In this document: positions 21,502 to 33,089 of the stretch, one piece after another
Layout of the letters: each line of letters begins with the position of its first letter
Numbering within the stretch: the stretch's first letter is position 1
Source of the DNA: Rusavskia elegans
Lineage: Eukaryota; Ascomycota; Lecanoromycetes; Teloschistales; Teloschistaceae
Length of the DNA: 64,000 nucleotides
Reading direction: 5' to 3'
NCBI GenBank assembly: GCA_011316305.1
Contig: SAUG01000069.1
Location: forward strand, 310,001-374,000
The notes under the pieces: generated by a model
The model's database searches: none
Told to the model about the DNA's origin: nothing
The model's input: only the letters and a program-made list of their open reading frames with translations
Translations under genes and position numbers: made by a program

Positions 21502-22433
21502 CTACTCGCAGATCCACTCTTCAGCCCAGAAACTCTCAATATTCTTGGCGTCTTGTTCGCCAAGGAAGTCTTCCAGCACCTGCATGCCTTGTCCATTTGC
21601 CGTCATGGTTGCGACCTCACCAATCGAGTGGCAGATGTCACTAAGGACATTGGTGGAATGCTCCGATAGCGGGAGAGCTGGAGCAGTAGCGGTGATCTGC
21701 CGAAGGAGTGACCTTGATGATGGGGCTGCCGGCCTGCGATGTGCAGGGGGCGAGGAAGCAACGAAGGTTTTGAGTAGTGGAAGTAGCTGCGCTGGTGATG
21801 CTATTGGAAGGATTGGTGGTGATGTGGTAGCCATTTCGTGGAGCCTATCTCGCAGATCAGTCAGGTTAAGGTGTTCTGGTGGTGACCTCCTGCTACAGCG
21901 TATCAATTTTCGTCGGTCTTCTGCCGCGGTACAGGAATATTGTCCAATTGCAGCATGGATTGCGCTGATGTGTACTGTAGACCTTGATCAACGAAGAAGC
22001 CCTACTCACCAGATCTGTAAAGTCATATAGGCGTGGAAGCTGTTCGATGATGGGCTTTGCACCGATCCGGCAAAGAGCAGGAAAGCGATTGCTGGTGACG
22101 GGTCGGTCGTGAGGGTGGCAAAGCGCTCGATGCGTGACAGAAGTGAAGTGCGATCCGTACCCGAGACAGACTCTGGGGTCAACAAAAGGAACAGCTGGCA
22201 CCGCTGTACAGTCGACTGCTGCCGGTCGGATCCGGTAGAGTGTGCGGCTGGCAGTGGAAGAGCAAGGTCGTGAGTCATTAATTTATTTTCTGGGAAGATG
22301 ATTAGGTTTACTTCAGGCACAGACTGGAGTACATAGGAATTAGCATACCTCGAAGTGCTGGATTGTTGGCCTTCGTAAGGATTGGAAATACAGAGGCCAG
22401 GTCCCGACGCTGGCGTAGTGAGCTACAAAACAT
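21502..22433 (-). CDS. Uncharacterised protein, 235 residues, three exons
   Basis: Not recognised. Exons 22349-22433, 22010-22289 and 21502-21844 join in frame through introns of 59 and 165 nt; junction codons are GAA and TGG, and the second intron has a CTGAC branch-like site. The N-terminal part (MFCSSLRQRRDLASVFPILT) is followed by an alpha/beta-looking region with CQLFLLLTPESVSGTDR and SPAIAFLLF, a Pro/Ala-rich middle, and a C-terminal helical segment ending FWAEEWICE. The regular alternation of strand-like and helix-like stretches suggests a folded soluble protein of a lineage-specific family. It runs tandem with the OPA3-like gene, whose stop lies 272 bp upstream. Confidence 0.7.
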
Positions 22434-22705
22434 CCTGTATGGAGCTTTGAAGATGTCCAAGCGTGGTAAGCGTAGGAGGGAATCAATTGATGGAGAGCGG
22501 GAGAGATGCGGATGTCAAAAGATGGTACTTCTCAGGTACTTTTCATTGAGTGGTGCGAGGTTGGCAGATAACTTGAGGGTTGAACTTTATACATGAGGAG
22601 AGTATGAACGACTTGCAGTGGGTATCAATATAGAACACTCTACAACACCTCGTGTTTCGTCCGCTTAGACTGTTGATGCAATCATACAGCTTCCAAATTC
22701 AATAA

Positions 22706-23635
22706 TTAGATGTACCGGTAGCTCGCGTCCAGCGGCGCAAAGGGCCATACAGTCATGTTCTGTCCGGTAGGTTTCTCTGCGGTAGGAACGTCACTCGGGA
22801 TCGCTTGGACCGCTGGCTGGTCTGGCTGAGAAGCTGCTTTCTCAGGTGGAGAGGCACTCTTCGTGAACAACTGTGGCCAACGGACCCACGCGAGTACACC
22901 GAATAGATTTGCCTTCTTTTCTTCTTCCTCTCTTTCTTCAGGGTCCCAGATGTCCTTGGGTAATATCCGTTTCGATGACTTGTCTGTTCCCTCTTTGGAT
23001 CGAATGCGGATGATCTCTTTTTCCAGCTCTACAAGAGCTCTGCGTGCAGCCTTTTCGCTCTCTTCGAGCTCTTCGATCCGGTCTGCTACGTCTTCTCGCC
23101 GATTGCTCTCCTTGCGGTTTGACCACCACCTCTCGAAAATGATCAGACCAATTCCCACGCTGAGGAGGAAGCTCTCCGACGCAAAGTTGGCTCCGGCGTC
23201 GATAGCTTTGGCCTCAGAAAGGGGTCGTATCCTCGGCTTAGAGACGGTCTTGAACTTGTCCGGTACTTTGTCTTTTTCCTTCGTCGCGGGCCTCTCGAGC
23301 TCTGCTCTCATCTGGGCCTCGGTCTTCACTGTTGGTATTTCTTGCTTTTGCCTTCGGGCTTGAGCCTCAGCTGCCTCTCGGGCGATCTGCTTGTCGATAG
23401 TTGCGTGATCCTGGAGTAACCCTAGTCGCAGGCTCATGTCAAGGCGGTGGACTCTTTGCGCCCCGGCAATACATAATCTTCTGAAGCGAGGGTGCTCCCG
23501 TGCTTGGCTTTTGATATAATTCTGGTGCCATCTCCATCAGTGCTGGTCTTGAAACGCACTGGGTTTACCAACAGCTACGGGCTTTGATAACGTCCTTATC
23601 AGAAGCGCGCCGAGTTTGATGACCACGCCTGACAT
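22706..23635 (-). CDS. OPA3-like mitochondrial protein
   Basis: Two exons, 23573-23635 and 22706-23521, 51-nt intron, 292 residues. The joined start reads MSGVVIKLGALLIRTLSKPVA, then NYIKSQAREHPRFRRLCIAGA, then QRVHRLDMSLRLGLL, which is the OPA3 N-terminal pattern. A second family block, PLSEAKAIDAGANFASESFL, leads into a hydrophobic segment. A coiled-coil stretch (residues about 145-185) and a disordered acidic/Pro-rich tail follow. OPA3 proteins are attached to mitochondrial membranes and affect mitochondrial shape and lipid metabolism. The donor is GTTGGT; using the nearby GTAAAC instead would break the frame. It is divergent from the polo kinase gene with about 640 bp between starts. Confidence 0.93.
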
Positions 23636-24275
23636 GATCGCTATCTACCGAGAGTCGTCCCTTCAATGTAGTCGAGTCAAGCAGCCAAGCTCAGGTATCC
23701 GATCACATCTTGTAGCGGAGGCCTGTACCGCTATTTTCACGGACAGCAACATTGTGGTCGTGACCCTTCCACAGGTCTCATATCACCGCATGAGCATGAG
23801 AGTGCAGATTGACTCACAGTCTCAGCCTTGAATTGTGGGGATGAGATAGCTGCGCGGAAATTTCCGCCATGACGACGGTTTGTTGACATGGAGCTAATCT
23901 TTGACAACACCCAAAGTGCTTTACTCGATCAGTCGTCAGATCCTAGGGCCATTGTCTTTCGGCGTTGGAGTATCAGTTTGCCTTGATTGTCTACGCTATC
24001 TTCTTCGTGCTCTTCACGCCAGTTGTCCATAAGCCCACGTCTGGTAAGAAAACAGTGACCTGAGTAACAGTCTATCCATGTCGACATGAACCTTTACAAG
24101 CTACTGCACTCGCTCTCATGAACAGCTGAATTGCTTGCTCTCTGGTTCTTACATACGAGTTACGGGAATACGGCCTTCGATTTGATATACCTGTCTCACA
24201 AGTCAGCTATTTGAGGTGCATCATCCATCGCTTCTGGGAAATCAGAATTCCTCCATCTCGTCCCACATCTGAAAG
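23636..24275. promoter_or_regulatory. Divergent promoter region between OPA3-like and polo kinase genes
   Basis: About 640 bp without a coding signal between two divergent start codons, so it must contain both promoters and leaders. I see no single standout motif. Confidence 0.5.
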
Positions 24276-27200
24276 ATGCCGAAGGACAGAGCACAAGCTG
24301 TGGTGGAGCCGCTGTCACCTCGCTCCACAAACATAGTGTCCAAGCCAAGACCGCTCCAGAAGAAAGTAGTCGAGCAAGAAGCCGCGAAGCTCACAAAGCA
24401 GAAAGATCACGCATCCCCTCCGCCGCCGTTGGTCATACAGCCACCAGAGGATTACGACGGTGCTGCTGTGGAGTATCGCACAGGCAGATCGCTTGGGAAA
24501 GGCGGCTTTGCAATATGCTACGAGGGACAGCGCCAGGGAAAACATGGAGTGCAGACATATGCGCTTAAGATTGTCAAAGCATCCATGGCTCAAAAGAAGT
24601 TGGAGGAGAAGGTAGATCCCATCAGAAATGGATGATCTGGATAAGAAAGGCTGATCACTGATCTGCAACAGTTTCGGACGGAATTACAGATCCATGCCAA
24701 GATGCGGCACCCCAATATCGTCGAGTTCCACAAAGCTTTCACCTTCAAGGCCTGCACGTACGTTGTACTTGAGCTGTGTCCGAACGGATCGATCCAGGAT
24801 ATGGTGCGCGCACGACTTGGATTGAGCTTACCAGAGATTCGGCGTCTGGTTGTACAGCTTTGTGGCGCTATCAAGTATATGCATGCACGAAACGTCATCC
24901 ATAGAGACTTGAAGATGGGCAATCTGTTTCTCGATCACGAAATGAACGTCAAGATTGGGGATTTTGGGTTGGCCGCTGTCCTCGTCTCCCCGGGAGAATA
25001 CCAGGGTTCGTACACAAAGGCAATGTCAAGACGGACTACCCTCTGCGGGACGCCAAACTATATTGCACCCGAAATTCTAGACAAGACCAAGGGTGGTCAT
25101 GATTTGAAGGTAGATATCTGGGCTTTGGGATGTATCATGTGAGTTCTCTAAGGAGTACTGGTTAGACTGGGCTTGCTGAACATTCCTAGATATGCCATGC
25201 TATGCTGCCGCCCTCCTTTTCAGGCAGATTCGAGTAATGAAATATACCAAAAGGCCAAGGCTCTCGATTATCATTGGCCGAAGAGAGACCCAGATCCAAA
25301 AAGATTCCGTACCCACATCCCGGAAGAGGCTAAAAATCTGGTGGCCGGGCTCCTCCAACCAAATCCAAAAGACAGACTTAGCTTGGATGATACCGTGAGC
25401 CACCCATTTTTCGACATGCACGGTGGAGACTGTATCCCTGCCGTACTCGATTCAAGCTGTAAGGAGAGAGCTCCGAGTTGGCTCAGTTCAGCTGAGCCGA
25501 AGGGTGATGTGATGCTTCCAGACGCTCCCCGAATTAAACTGTGGGATCTAGCTAAGGCATGCGGTGTTGGTCATTTCGAGGATTCGAATGAGTCCTTCAA
25601 CGTCGTTGGCGGTGATGTTGATGTCTCTCTGTACAAAGCTTGTCTAGCCGAGGAAATCGCCGATACTTGTCCGCGAGTGCCGTTGCCAGCTGACACTGTT
25701 TACACTGGCAAGGTCCCGACAAAGGCCTATTTGGCGATCAGAGATTCTGCTGCTCCACCGATCCCACGATTACCTCAAATTATGCGTGGTAAGCCGCGTA
25801 GGGAGCTTGGCACATTGCCTGAAGACCACGACATTGCAACTGTCAGAGGTTCTTACGCTCAAGATGTCCCGATACAGAGCGCTATGACTGCCGATCGTGG
25901 TCACACTGCTCAATCATCAGCACACGGTCTCTCCACGCCAGCGGAGCCAGTAGACAGTATCAAAGGGCGATCCTCGAAACAGAGACCGAATACAGCTACG
26001 GAGAGTGCTTCCTTGAGAGTATCTTCTCGCATGATGAATGAACGCCCTGTACGAATGCCAAAGACACTCCCTCGAAACACCTCAAGAGTGACCCGGTCAC
26101 AGAAAGCAGGATCAACAAAGGAGGACGCAATCCACGTCGACGCGGACATACCGCGGCCAAGTCCGCGCCTTACGAGGGACCAGATCATCGACCAACTATC
26201 GCCAAACCCGGACGAAAAGCGTCGTGAACTGGCCTTACGGGGAAAAGCAAGAATAGCAGCAAATCTCCAAAACGAGCTGAACGCATTAAGCAGCGAAGAT
26301 CGTAAAACTTCAGGAGGCACGCTCCCTGTCCGTACCAAAACAGTAGCAAAGAAAGATGATGGATGGTTAGTCTCTGGGCAAGACAAGCTTGAGAGACTGC
26401 CTAAGACCAGCTCTAAAGACGTGAACGCAATTCTGAAGCTTCATCGGGAAGCACTAGACCTGGCTTTCTCTACCGTTGCGGAGGGAATGCACCGCCCTGA
26501 ATTGGACATCTCTCCTTCTCTCTCAGATGAATACTGGAAGACCGAGGACCCTCCTCCACTGATCACGAAGTGGGTCGATTACACAAACAAACTTGGGGTC
26601 GGTTATACATTGGCCGATGGCAGCATGGGATGCCTTATGTTAGCGAGCGAAGTCTATGATAATCCTGTATGCGGTGTACATGTCGCTCATAGCCGCGGTC
26701 ATTATCTCAAACGGAATAGCGATCCATCCTACGGCAAAGGCCTCCAAACTATACCACAACCTGGTTCACCTGTTGAATTCACCGAGATGTGGGAGAAAGA
26801 TGGTATGTTGCGGGTGACGATTCCAGCCCAGAGGTTCGAGTTACTGGTAAATCCACATGATGGGGTGGTACAAATGGCACCCCCCTGCGATATCCACGAG
26901 ACAGAAAAGAGAAGAAGGGTTAGTTATTGGAGTCGATTCGCCGATTACATGGTCAAAAACCTCAACCCAGATGCTTCCATAGACGCAGATGCCCCTACCG
27001 ACACCAAGCATGTCCATGGTCCATGCCCGAGATTCTTCCAACGTCTGGGAAATGTCAGTCTATGGGCATTCGTCGACGGCGCCTTCCAATTCAACTTTCC
27101 AGACCACACGAAGATGACGCTGCATCGCAACGGTAAATGGCTGGACTACTACTACTTGCCCGTCCATGTGATCCAACGGCAGAAATCAGGTAGAACACTG

Positions 27201-27524
27201 AGTCAGGCTATGCTGGATGAACGGAAGAAACTCAGCTACTCCGTTGAAAGCTACCTCAGACTGTGTTGCGAAGTGGACCACGGGGACGCTGTGAAGAATG
27301 AACTGAAGGTGATTCTTCAGGAGAACGACATGGAGTCAAAACTCAAGTTTGTGAGAGACGTGTTCCGAGTCTGGAACCGAGAGGGTGGAATAGGGCGTTT
27401 GGGCAAGAATATGCATATGTTATGGGAAGGGTATACCGAGCGGAAGGCGCTGGCGTGGGTCAGTGTGGGCGCAAGCGGTGGAGACATCTACTACAAAACG
27501 AGAGGGGAGATTGAGAAGAAGTGA
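24276..27524 (+). CDS. plkA: Polo-like kinase (Cdc5/Plo1/PlkA)
   Basis: Mitotic Ser/Thr kinase acting at spindle poles, kinetochores and septation sites. Exons 24276-24611, 24672-25138 and 25190-27524, introns 60 and 51 nt, 1045 residues. Kinase landmarks: glycine loop LGKGGF near residue 73, Lys near 98 in ALKIVK, catalytic HRD near 189-191, DFG near 209, T-loop TTLCGTPNYIAPE with the activating Thr near 235. The first intron falls after the glycine-loop segment, the second in WALGCIIYAML. After a long, low-complexity, basic linker (about 400-700) come two polo boxes: the first around residue 728 (WVDYTNKLGVGYTLADGS), the second around 880-925 (LWAFVDGAFQFNFPDHTKM). The length is typical of filamentous-fungal homologues and greater than in animals because of the linker. 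Confidence 0.97.
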
Positions 27525-27893
27525 GCTAAGGACGGCAGAATGATGTTTCTTTTGGGTATTCATTGTTGGCATGGTTTCCGTCATGGGGCAAGCGTGGAGT
27601 CTGGTGTTACAAGGATGCAGTTTTGGAGTTCTTCACATGTTACCGGAATATCATAAAGGAGACATCAGTAACCTGAGAACGTAAGGCTCTTGCAAGTTAA
27701 TCAGCATTTCACATCTCATATCCTAACGTTCAAAGCAATCATTCACGGCTGGCAGCCGATCGGTGGTCTCGCGTATGAGCAATTTGTTCGAATACAGCTC
27801 AGCTAATTATCCCTGAGGCCACCCATCCGGTCCACAAAACCCCCCCTTTCTTCACCAAACAACCTCCAAACCCACCAACTCCCAACTCTACCA
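27525..27893. other. Convergent 3' intergenic region
   Basis: Space between the convergent polo kinase and B-box protein genes. It becomes strongly C-rich toward 27893, continuing into the 3' end of the minus-strand gene. No gene seen. Confidence 0.5.
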
Positions 27894-28865
27894 CTAACTC
27901 TGACCTCTACCTACCCCCTCCCCCTTTTCCCCTTTCCTTCCCCCTCCGCCCCCCCCCCCAACCCCAATCCGAACCCACCTATGCCCCCTCTCTTCCCACC
28001 CCGCCCCCTCACCCACATGCCCTTCGGTCCAACAATTCCAGCAGTAGAGATCGTCACCGCAGCCTGGGCAGCGTACGGTGGCGTCGGCAAGGCAGATGGT
28101 GCACCAGGTTGAGGTTGGATCTTTGTTTCTGCTGGGTTGGGGGTGGGATTTGCGGGTTGAGGGGAGGGTGAGGGGGACGGAGGGAAGGGTGAGGGTGGTG
28201 GAATCGTCGTCCTTAGAGGTGTTATCCTGAGGCATCGAAGGGAGGGAATGCTCTTCATGCTGCTGAGGAGGATGCGATTTCGGGTGAGGATCCGTGTCCT
28301 CGACATCCAGTTCATCCAATATGCGTTGGAGTTGGCGTGCTGCTTCCTCTTCGTCGTCGTCGTCATCCATATCCTCCTTGTTCTGTCTCGATTCCCCCTC
28401 CTCCTTCCCCCTATTTTTCTCCTCCTTCGACAACGGATCCACCCCCCCTTCCTCCGTATCCAACGATACCAGAACCCCCCTCGCCTCCTCCATCAGCCGA
28501 CATATCTTTTTCCCCTCATCACCATCTATACTCCACTGTTCCTCGGGTCCCAAATCCGCGAGCAGTTCTTCGACGGTTGGTGAGGGTGTTGCGGCTTCAT
28601 TTTCATTGTTGGGGGCTTCTGCTATGGATGCGATGAGGGCGTCCGGGTTGTTATTGTTGTTATTGGGTGCGCTTTTGAGGGAGTGGAAGCGGGTGGTGAT
28701 GTTTGGATTTTGTTCGTTTGGAGGGAAGGGACTGGGGATTAATGAGTGCTGTTTGGGGGATAAGGTGGGGTGGACTTACGAGGAGGTGGAGGATAAGCTG
28801 ATGCTGGAGGGTTTGAGAGCGTTTAGTCGTTCGAGGAGAGCTTTGTCATGGTTTGAGGGGTCCAT
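27894..28865 (-). CDS. ANCHR/ZFYVE19-like B-box zinc-binding protein
   Basis: Two exons, 28780-28865 and 27894-28731, 48-nt intron, 307 residues. The N terminus (MDPSNHDKALLERLNALKPS) continues after the intron to NPNITTRFHSLK and to TVEELLADLGPEEQW, a short helical motif shared with abscission-checkpoint proteins. A very acidic stretch (MDDDDDEEEAARQLQRILDE) and a disordered Ser/Thr/Pro region follow. The C-terminal zinc module has WCTICLADATVRCPGC then DLYCWNCWTEGH, a B-box-like Cys/His pattern, and a Gly-rich tail. Animal ANCHR delays cytokinetic abscission with ESCRT-III and VPS4. Whether the fungal protein acts in septation is inference. No FYVE finger is visible here. Confidence 0.82.
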
Positions 28866-29061
28866 GGTGGGTCCATGGTGTTGTTGGAGATCGAGAGCTC
28901 CGGTTTTGATAGAGAGAAGTAGCTGGAAAAAGAAGCTGTCGGATTTAAGAGTTCCACCATTGATCACAATAATGCAACGAGAGCTATTAAGGGCATTACA
29001 TTCATCATTCACTCATTGACATGATCTCTATTTTGCAGTCGCAAGATACTGAATTGACCAT

Positions 29062-30490
29062 TCAAGCCACAGTTTGCTCGACCATATCAATCCCATACTT
29101 CTCCCTCAACTCATTCCTCAGAGGATCGCATATCTCAGGCGTATAAGGCGCCAATAACCCCTTTTCCATTTTCCCGGCCAACACCTGCATCACCGCTACT
29201 CCGCATGGTATCCCAACCAGTTTGGCCATGGCTGAATACCCTTTCGGGTCGCCATATTCGCATAATGTACTCGTCCGTGTCTCCTTGTTGCCGTCCGCAT
29301 GCTCGATTTCGAACTTGTGCTGCAGGAAGACAAGATCTCGTTCTTCGTCTTCATACGCCATCTTCTTTTCAAGGGTCGCGCAGAGGGTGTCGAGAGGTGT
29401 TGAGCGTGGTATTATGGTGTCAGAGGAGAAGAGACCGATCCAGCGGAGACCGGCAATGATGCGGTTCTTCTCTTCGGTATTGGCGAAGGAATGTTTGGAG
29501 GATATTGCCCAAGTGAGATCTTGCTCCGAGGAAGAGGTGGAGTTGAGGATCTTGGCTGTGGCTTCCTTCCATGTTAAGGGGTTGGATGAAGGTTTGAGAA
29601 AGTTCTGAGACTCTTGTGATAAGAACCCCATATCTACAACGCATCGGATCATCTCGGGGAAGCCAGCATAGCGTAAGGTACCTCGAATGATGGTGCTGGC
29701 TTCTGGGATCGAGTACTTCTCTTTGAAAGGGGTAGAATCCCGGTTGGGGTAGGCAACGAAAGCGAAGCCGGTGTAGCCTGTAGAGTATGGCTTTGCAACA
29801 GACATGAGGTCGTGGCCTGGTATTTCCTCAGTCTTGCCATCCTTCAAGAATCTCGCGGTATTGCCTAGTGCGAGCAACACGCCCCTTGCGCTCCAGCTGA
29901 ACTTATACCCAAGAGGATTTGCGGAGGCTTCAGGTGCAGGGAGGCCTCCGCAGTATGAGAGGAAACTCTTGATCTTGCCGCCAGCCTTGTGCACCTCGTC
30001 AATGGTCTTTACGGCATACAGATGGTCGATTCCGGGGTCGAGTCCGATTTCATTCATGACGGTAATGCCGGCCTCTTGTATCTCCTTCTCCAAGTCCACC
30101 ATGGCCGGACTTGTGTACGACGTAGTGACAACATCGACTTTCTTCCGGATGGCTGATTTGATGACAAGTGGGTGAAAGGTGTAGGGAATCAGACTGATGG
30201 CTACATCAACCATGCCGACTTCCGCATCCAGGGCTTCTTCATTTTCGACATCCAATGAGATGGCTTTAGTACCCTTGACATCTTTGCAGAGCTTTTGTGC
30301 ACTTCCAAGGGTCCGACACGCGACTGTCACCTCGACGCCGTTTTCAATTAAAGATGTTAATGTAGGTTTGACAACGAAGCCGGCGCCCAGTAAGAGCGCT
30401 TTCCTGTAGCTTTCTTAGCCATTGATTTTGGAGGTGGTAGTCCCAATCTTACTTCGGTGTGGTAGTTTTGCCTCCAAAGATTTTCTGCAT
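29062..30490 (-). CDS. LYS9: Saccharopine dehydrogenase (NADP+, L-glutamate-forming)
   Basis: Second-last step of the fungal alpha-aminoadipate lysine pathway: condenses aminoadipate semialdehyde with glutamate and reduces the product to saccharopine with NADPH. Two exons, 30453-30490 and 29062-30403, 49-nt intron, 459 residues, close to the family length. The short first exon encodes MQKIFGGKTTTP; the nucleotide-binding strand KALLLGAGFVVKPT follows at once. Other family stretches are VDVAISLIPYTFHPLVIKSA, VVTTSYTSPAM, NEIGLDPGIDHLYA, SYCGGLPAPEASANPLGYKF and SARGVLLALGN, all typical of Lys9. The enzyme is cytosolic. It runs in the same direction as the cobalamin-transporter gene, whose stop is 391 bp upstream. 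Confidence 0.97.
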
Positions 30491-30881
30491 TTTGCTGGTG
30501 GTGGTGGGGTTGATTTGCTCTGCAGTACGGATCTAAATATTCTCATATGCTGTGCAAGATCAAACAATGGATAATTCTTGGCAGCCTTAAGCGAGGGTTT
30601 GCCCCAGAGCCCCTTTAGGTAGAGTACGCCGCTCCTTGAATTCACCAACGCCGTGCTCTTGATCTTGGGGAATCAGTGAGTAAATTCACGGAAATCAACT
30701 TGGTAAATGGAGCAATTTAGCCAATATATATCTTGTCATGGTAAAATGCCTAACTCCGTTGCACCGAGTTACCAAAACTCCACGAACTTACGGCAACACC
30801 TCGAAATAGGGTTTCCCCTTCAGCCAGAAGCAAATCGCGCAATCTTGAATGCCGAAACACGCTGCGGTATATACTTGTGCA
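30491..30881. promoter_or_regulatory. Upstream region of the saccharopine dehydrogenase gene
   Basis: About 390 bp between the start of this gene and the stop of the next minus-strand gene. It holds an AT-rich patch near 30715-30735 (ATATATATC-like) that could serve as core promoter. No coding signal. Confidence 0.4.
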
Positions 30882-32704
30882 TCACTCGGTATCATTCGGC
30901 CTGGCACCTCGGCCATTACTCGTTCCATAATCCTTGGCTCGACCTGTGATGTCTTGCCAAGTTGCCCCAAATCTTCGACCTGTGCTCGCGAGTAGACCCT
31001 CTTCTTCCTCTTCCTCTGCGTCCGCCTCGGCTTCGTACTGCTCGAGCTTGGGTACTCTGAACAGGGAGACAACAAAGACGATGAGATAGACAGCTGTGAG
31101 ACGGATGAGTAGACATATCCCAGAATCGGGAAAGCTTGCTTACCAAGAAAGACGAACTGCGCCCAAAAGTCAACAGCACCAAAGAACGAGAAATTCACGG
31201 TGATGGTGTCCAAGAAAGTACTTCCAACGCTTGCTGTGCAGACATTTCTGGCAGCTTGTGAGTCTGCGGTTTCGGAGCACGGCCGTAGCTTTCGATGTTC
31301 GCTGCAATCTGGCTGGTCCGTGGGATGTTTCAATGGCTTATCGCAATATGTCTGAGGCCCGAAGTGGGAGTACTGTGGGGCCACCATCATGGCAACGGCA
31401 TAGTTGATGGCCAGAGCCATCAACGTCAACATGACCGTCCCCATGAGCAACGCTTGGGGTGATGTATGGCCGTTCCGAATCTGGAACAATCTCAGCCACA
31501 AGAAGCGGATACCGATTGAAGCCATGCCAATGACGGAGCTGAAGAAGAAAAATAGAATCAGAATGAGGAAGATGACATAGTCGATTGGGAAAATCTTCGA
31601 CGACTTGACGAGGATCCAATTCATGGGGTTGACGATGTTGATGTGACCAAGTACATATCCACAGCGTGTCTTGCACACCGAATTCTTGGCTTTATCGATC
31701 CCAGTCAATAGCATCGATACCCAGACGACGATGGCAACGATCATGAGGACGAAACCACCGAGCAGCTTCAGTGGCCGGAAAACGGCTTCAATTTTCATCC
31801 ATGTTTTGACCAGCCAATGGGAGTGCTCTCCACTCGCTTCTGCTGCTAGGCGTTCGCGGCGGACCAATGTTCGTTCCTCCCTCACTAGAGCATCGAGTTC
31901 CCTCCGATCCTTTGAATTCAGTCCCTCCGAAGAGCCAGCACTTCGCCCTTCCAGTTGGCGCTGACGTTCCCGGTTTTGCTCGAGTGCGGAAGCGGTGTTG
32001 GCTGTCAAAGTCGGCGCAGATATCGCGGGTGCAGACTTGATGAAAGCGACCGGCAGTAGTGCAAAGCCGGCGGCGGTGTACAGAACGTAGATCAGTGTAC
32101 CGACGGTAATGAGAAGGCCAATGGCGAAGGTGAGGGCGCGCTCTCCATGGTTTTCTTCGAGGATCCTCTTGAAGTAGTCAAGTCCGTAATGTGCACCATT
32201 CCTGTCTCTCGCTACCGGCACGAAAAACCCAACTAGGAACAAGATGATAACAAGCGCGACGAAGGCGAGAGTGTACTTCAAGGCACCCAAAAAGCGAGAA
32301 CCAATAGTCTGATTGCCCTCCTCTGCGGCGACCTCATCGTATTCCTCATACCAGAAGTAGGTGAAGGGGACGACCAGAAGACATAGGACTGCATCCAAGG
32401 AGTAGAGGGCATAGTAGACAATCTTGATGGTATAAACAATGTTGTCGACACGGGCATCGGTTGCCCAATCCTTTCGCCGGCCTAGCTTTGACGAGGTCGT
32501 TGAAGAGACCAGGGCGATATCGACTGGAAGTAGCAGAAGAGTAGCGAGCAAGCTCGTCAGGGTGAAAATGCAGACAATGGACACAGTGGCTGATCTCTCC
32601 CTTGGGCTCTGATAGAGATACACGAAGATGGATGCTACCGCAATAACCAGAGCAATCACAACGGCATACACCACCCAAATGAGGGTTGACTGAATCAAAG
32701 CCAT
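30882..32704 (-). CDS. LMBD1-type lysosomal/vacuolar cobalamin transporter
   Basis: Multi-pass membrane protein of the LMBR1 domain family, annotated in fungi as probable lysosomal cobalamin transporter. Exons 31144-32704 and 30882-31093, 50-nt intron, about 590 residues. The start [19 protein letters not shown] was chosen because relatives start there; an ATG four codons upstream is also in frame. At least nine hydrophobic segments are visible. A charged cytosolic loop ([19 protein letters not shown] region) lies in the middle, then family stretches [20 protein letters not shown] and [19 protein letters not shown]. After the intron come [13 protein letters not shown] and the acidic tail ending [12 protein letters not shown]. 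Reading through the intron would give an unrelated C terminus, which supports the splice. Confidence 0.92.
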
Positions 32705-33089
32705 CGTTGCTGTCAAGTGTCCTGATGGAAAGACTCGGGGAAAACGTGATAACAGCTGTAATCAACTGCGTGCTGTGGAGTGTTGTGCACAAACTGCGGC
32801 ACCAGACAAGGCAGCCGAGGGAGCGAGGTGATGTTTCATACCTTACCTTACCTTATCCTTGATTATTTGGACTGGACCCTTGGGAGCTTAGCAACTGTCG
32901 TCATTGGTGACTGCTGCTCGTACGCATCCCTGTGCAGATCGCTCATGGGGAAATGGTTTCGCGTCAGGTTCGCGTAGAGCTTGGCAGACCCTCGGACCTT
33001 CAACTCCTTCGAGGAACTCGACCAACGAAGAGGACTGCGGCCACCTTTGTGCACCGGAGCAATTGAGGTGGGGATCTGGCTCCGGGCAC
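32705..33089. promoter_or_regulatory. Divergent promoter, cobalamin transporter / RTC4
   Basis: 385 bp between divergent start codons. It contains the repeated motif TACCTTACCTTA at about 32839-32851. Plus-strand frames that cross it have no ATG before 33090 in the RTC4 frame. Confidence 0.45.

Noticed and set aside
28294..29019. 241-codon Ser-rich plus-strand frame
   Set aside because: Antisense to the ANCHR-like gene; the Ser runs mirror acidic codons on the other strand.
32904..33089. Upstream extension of the RTC4 frame
   Set aside because: Open but begins without ATG and shows no family similarity; the first ATG at 33090 was used, although an upstream exon remains possible.
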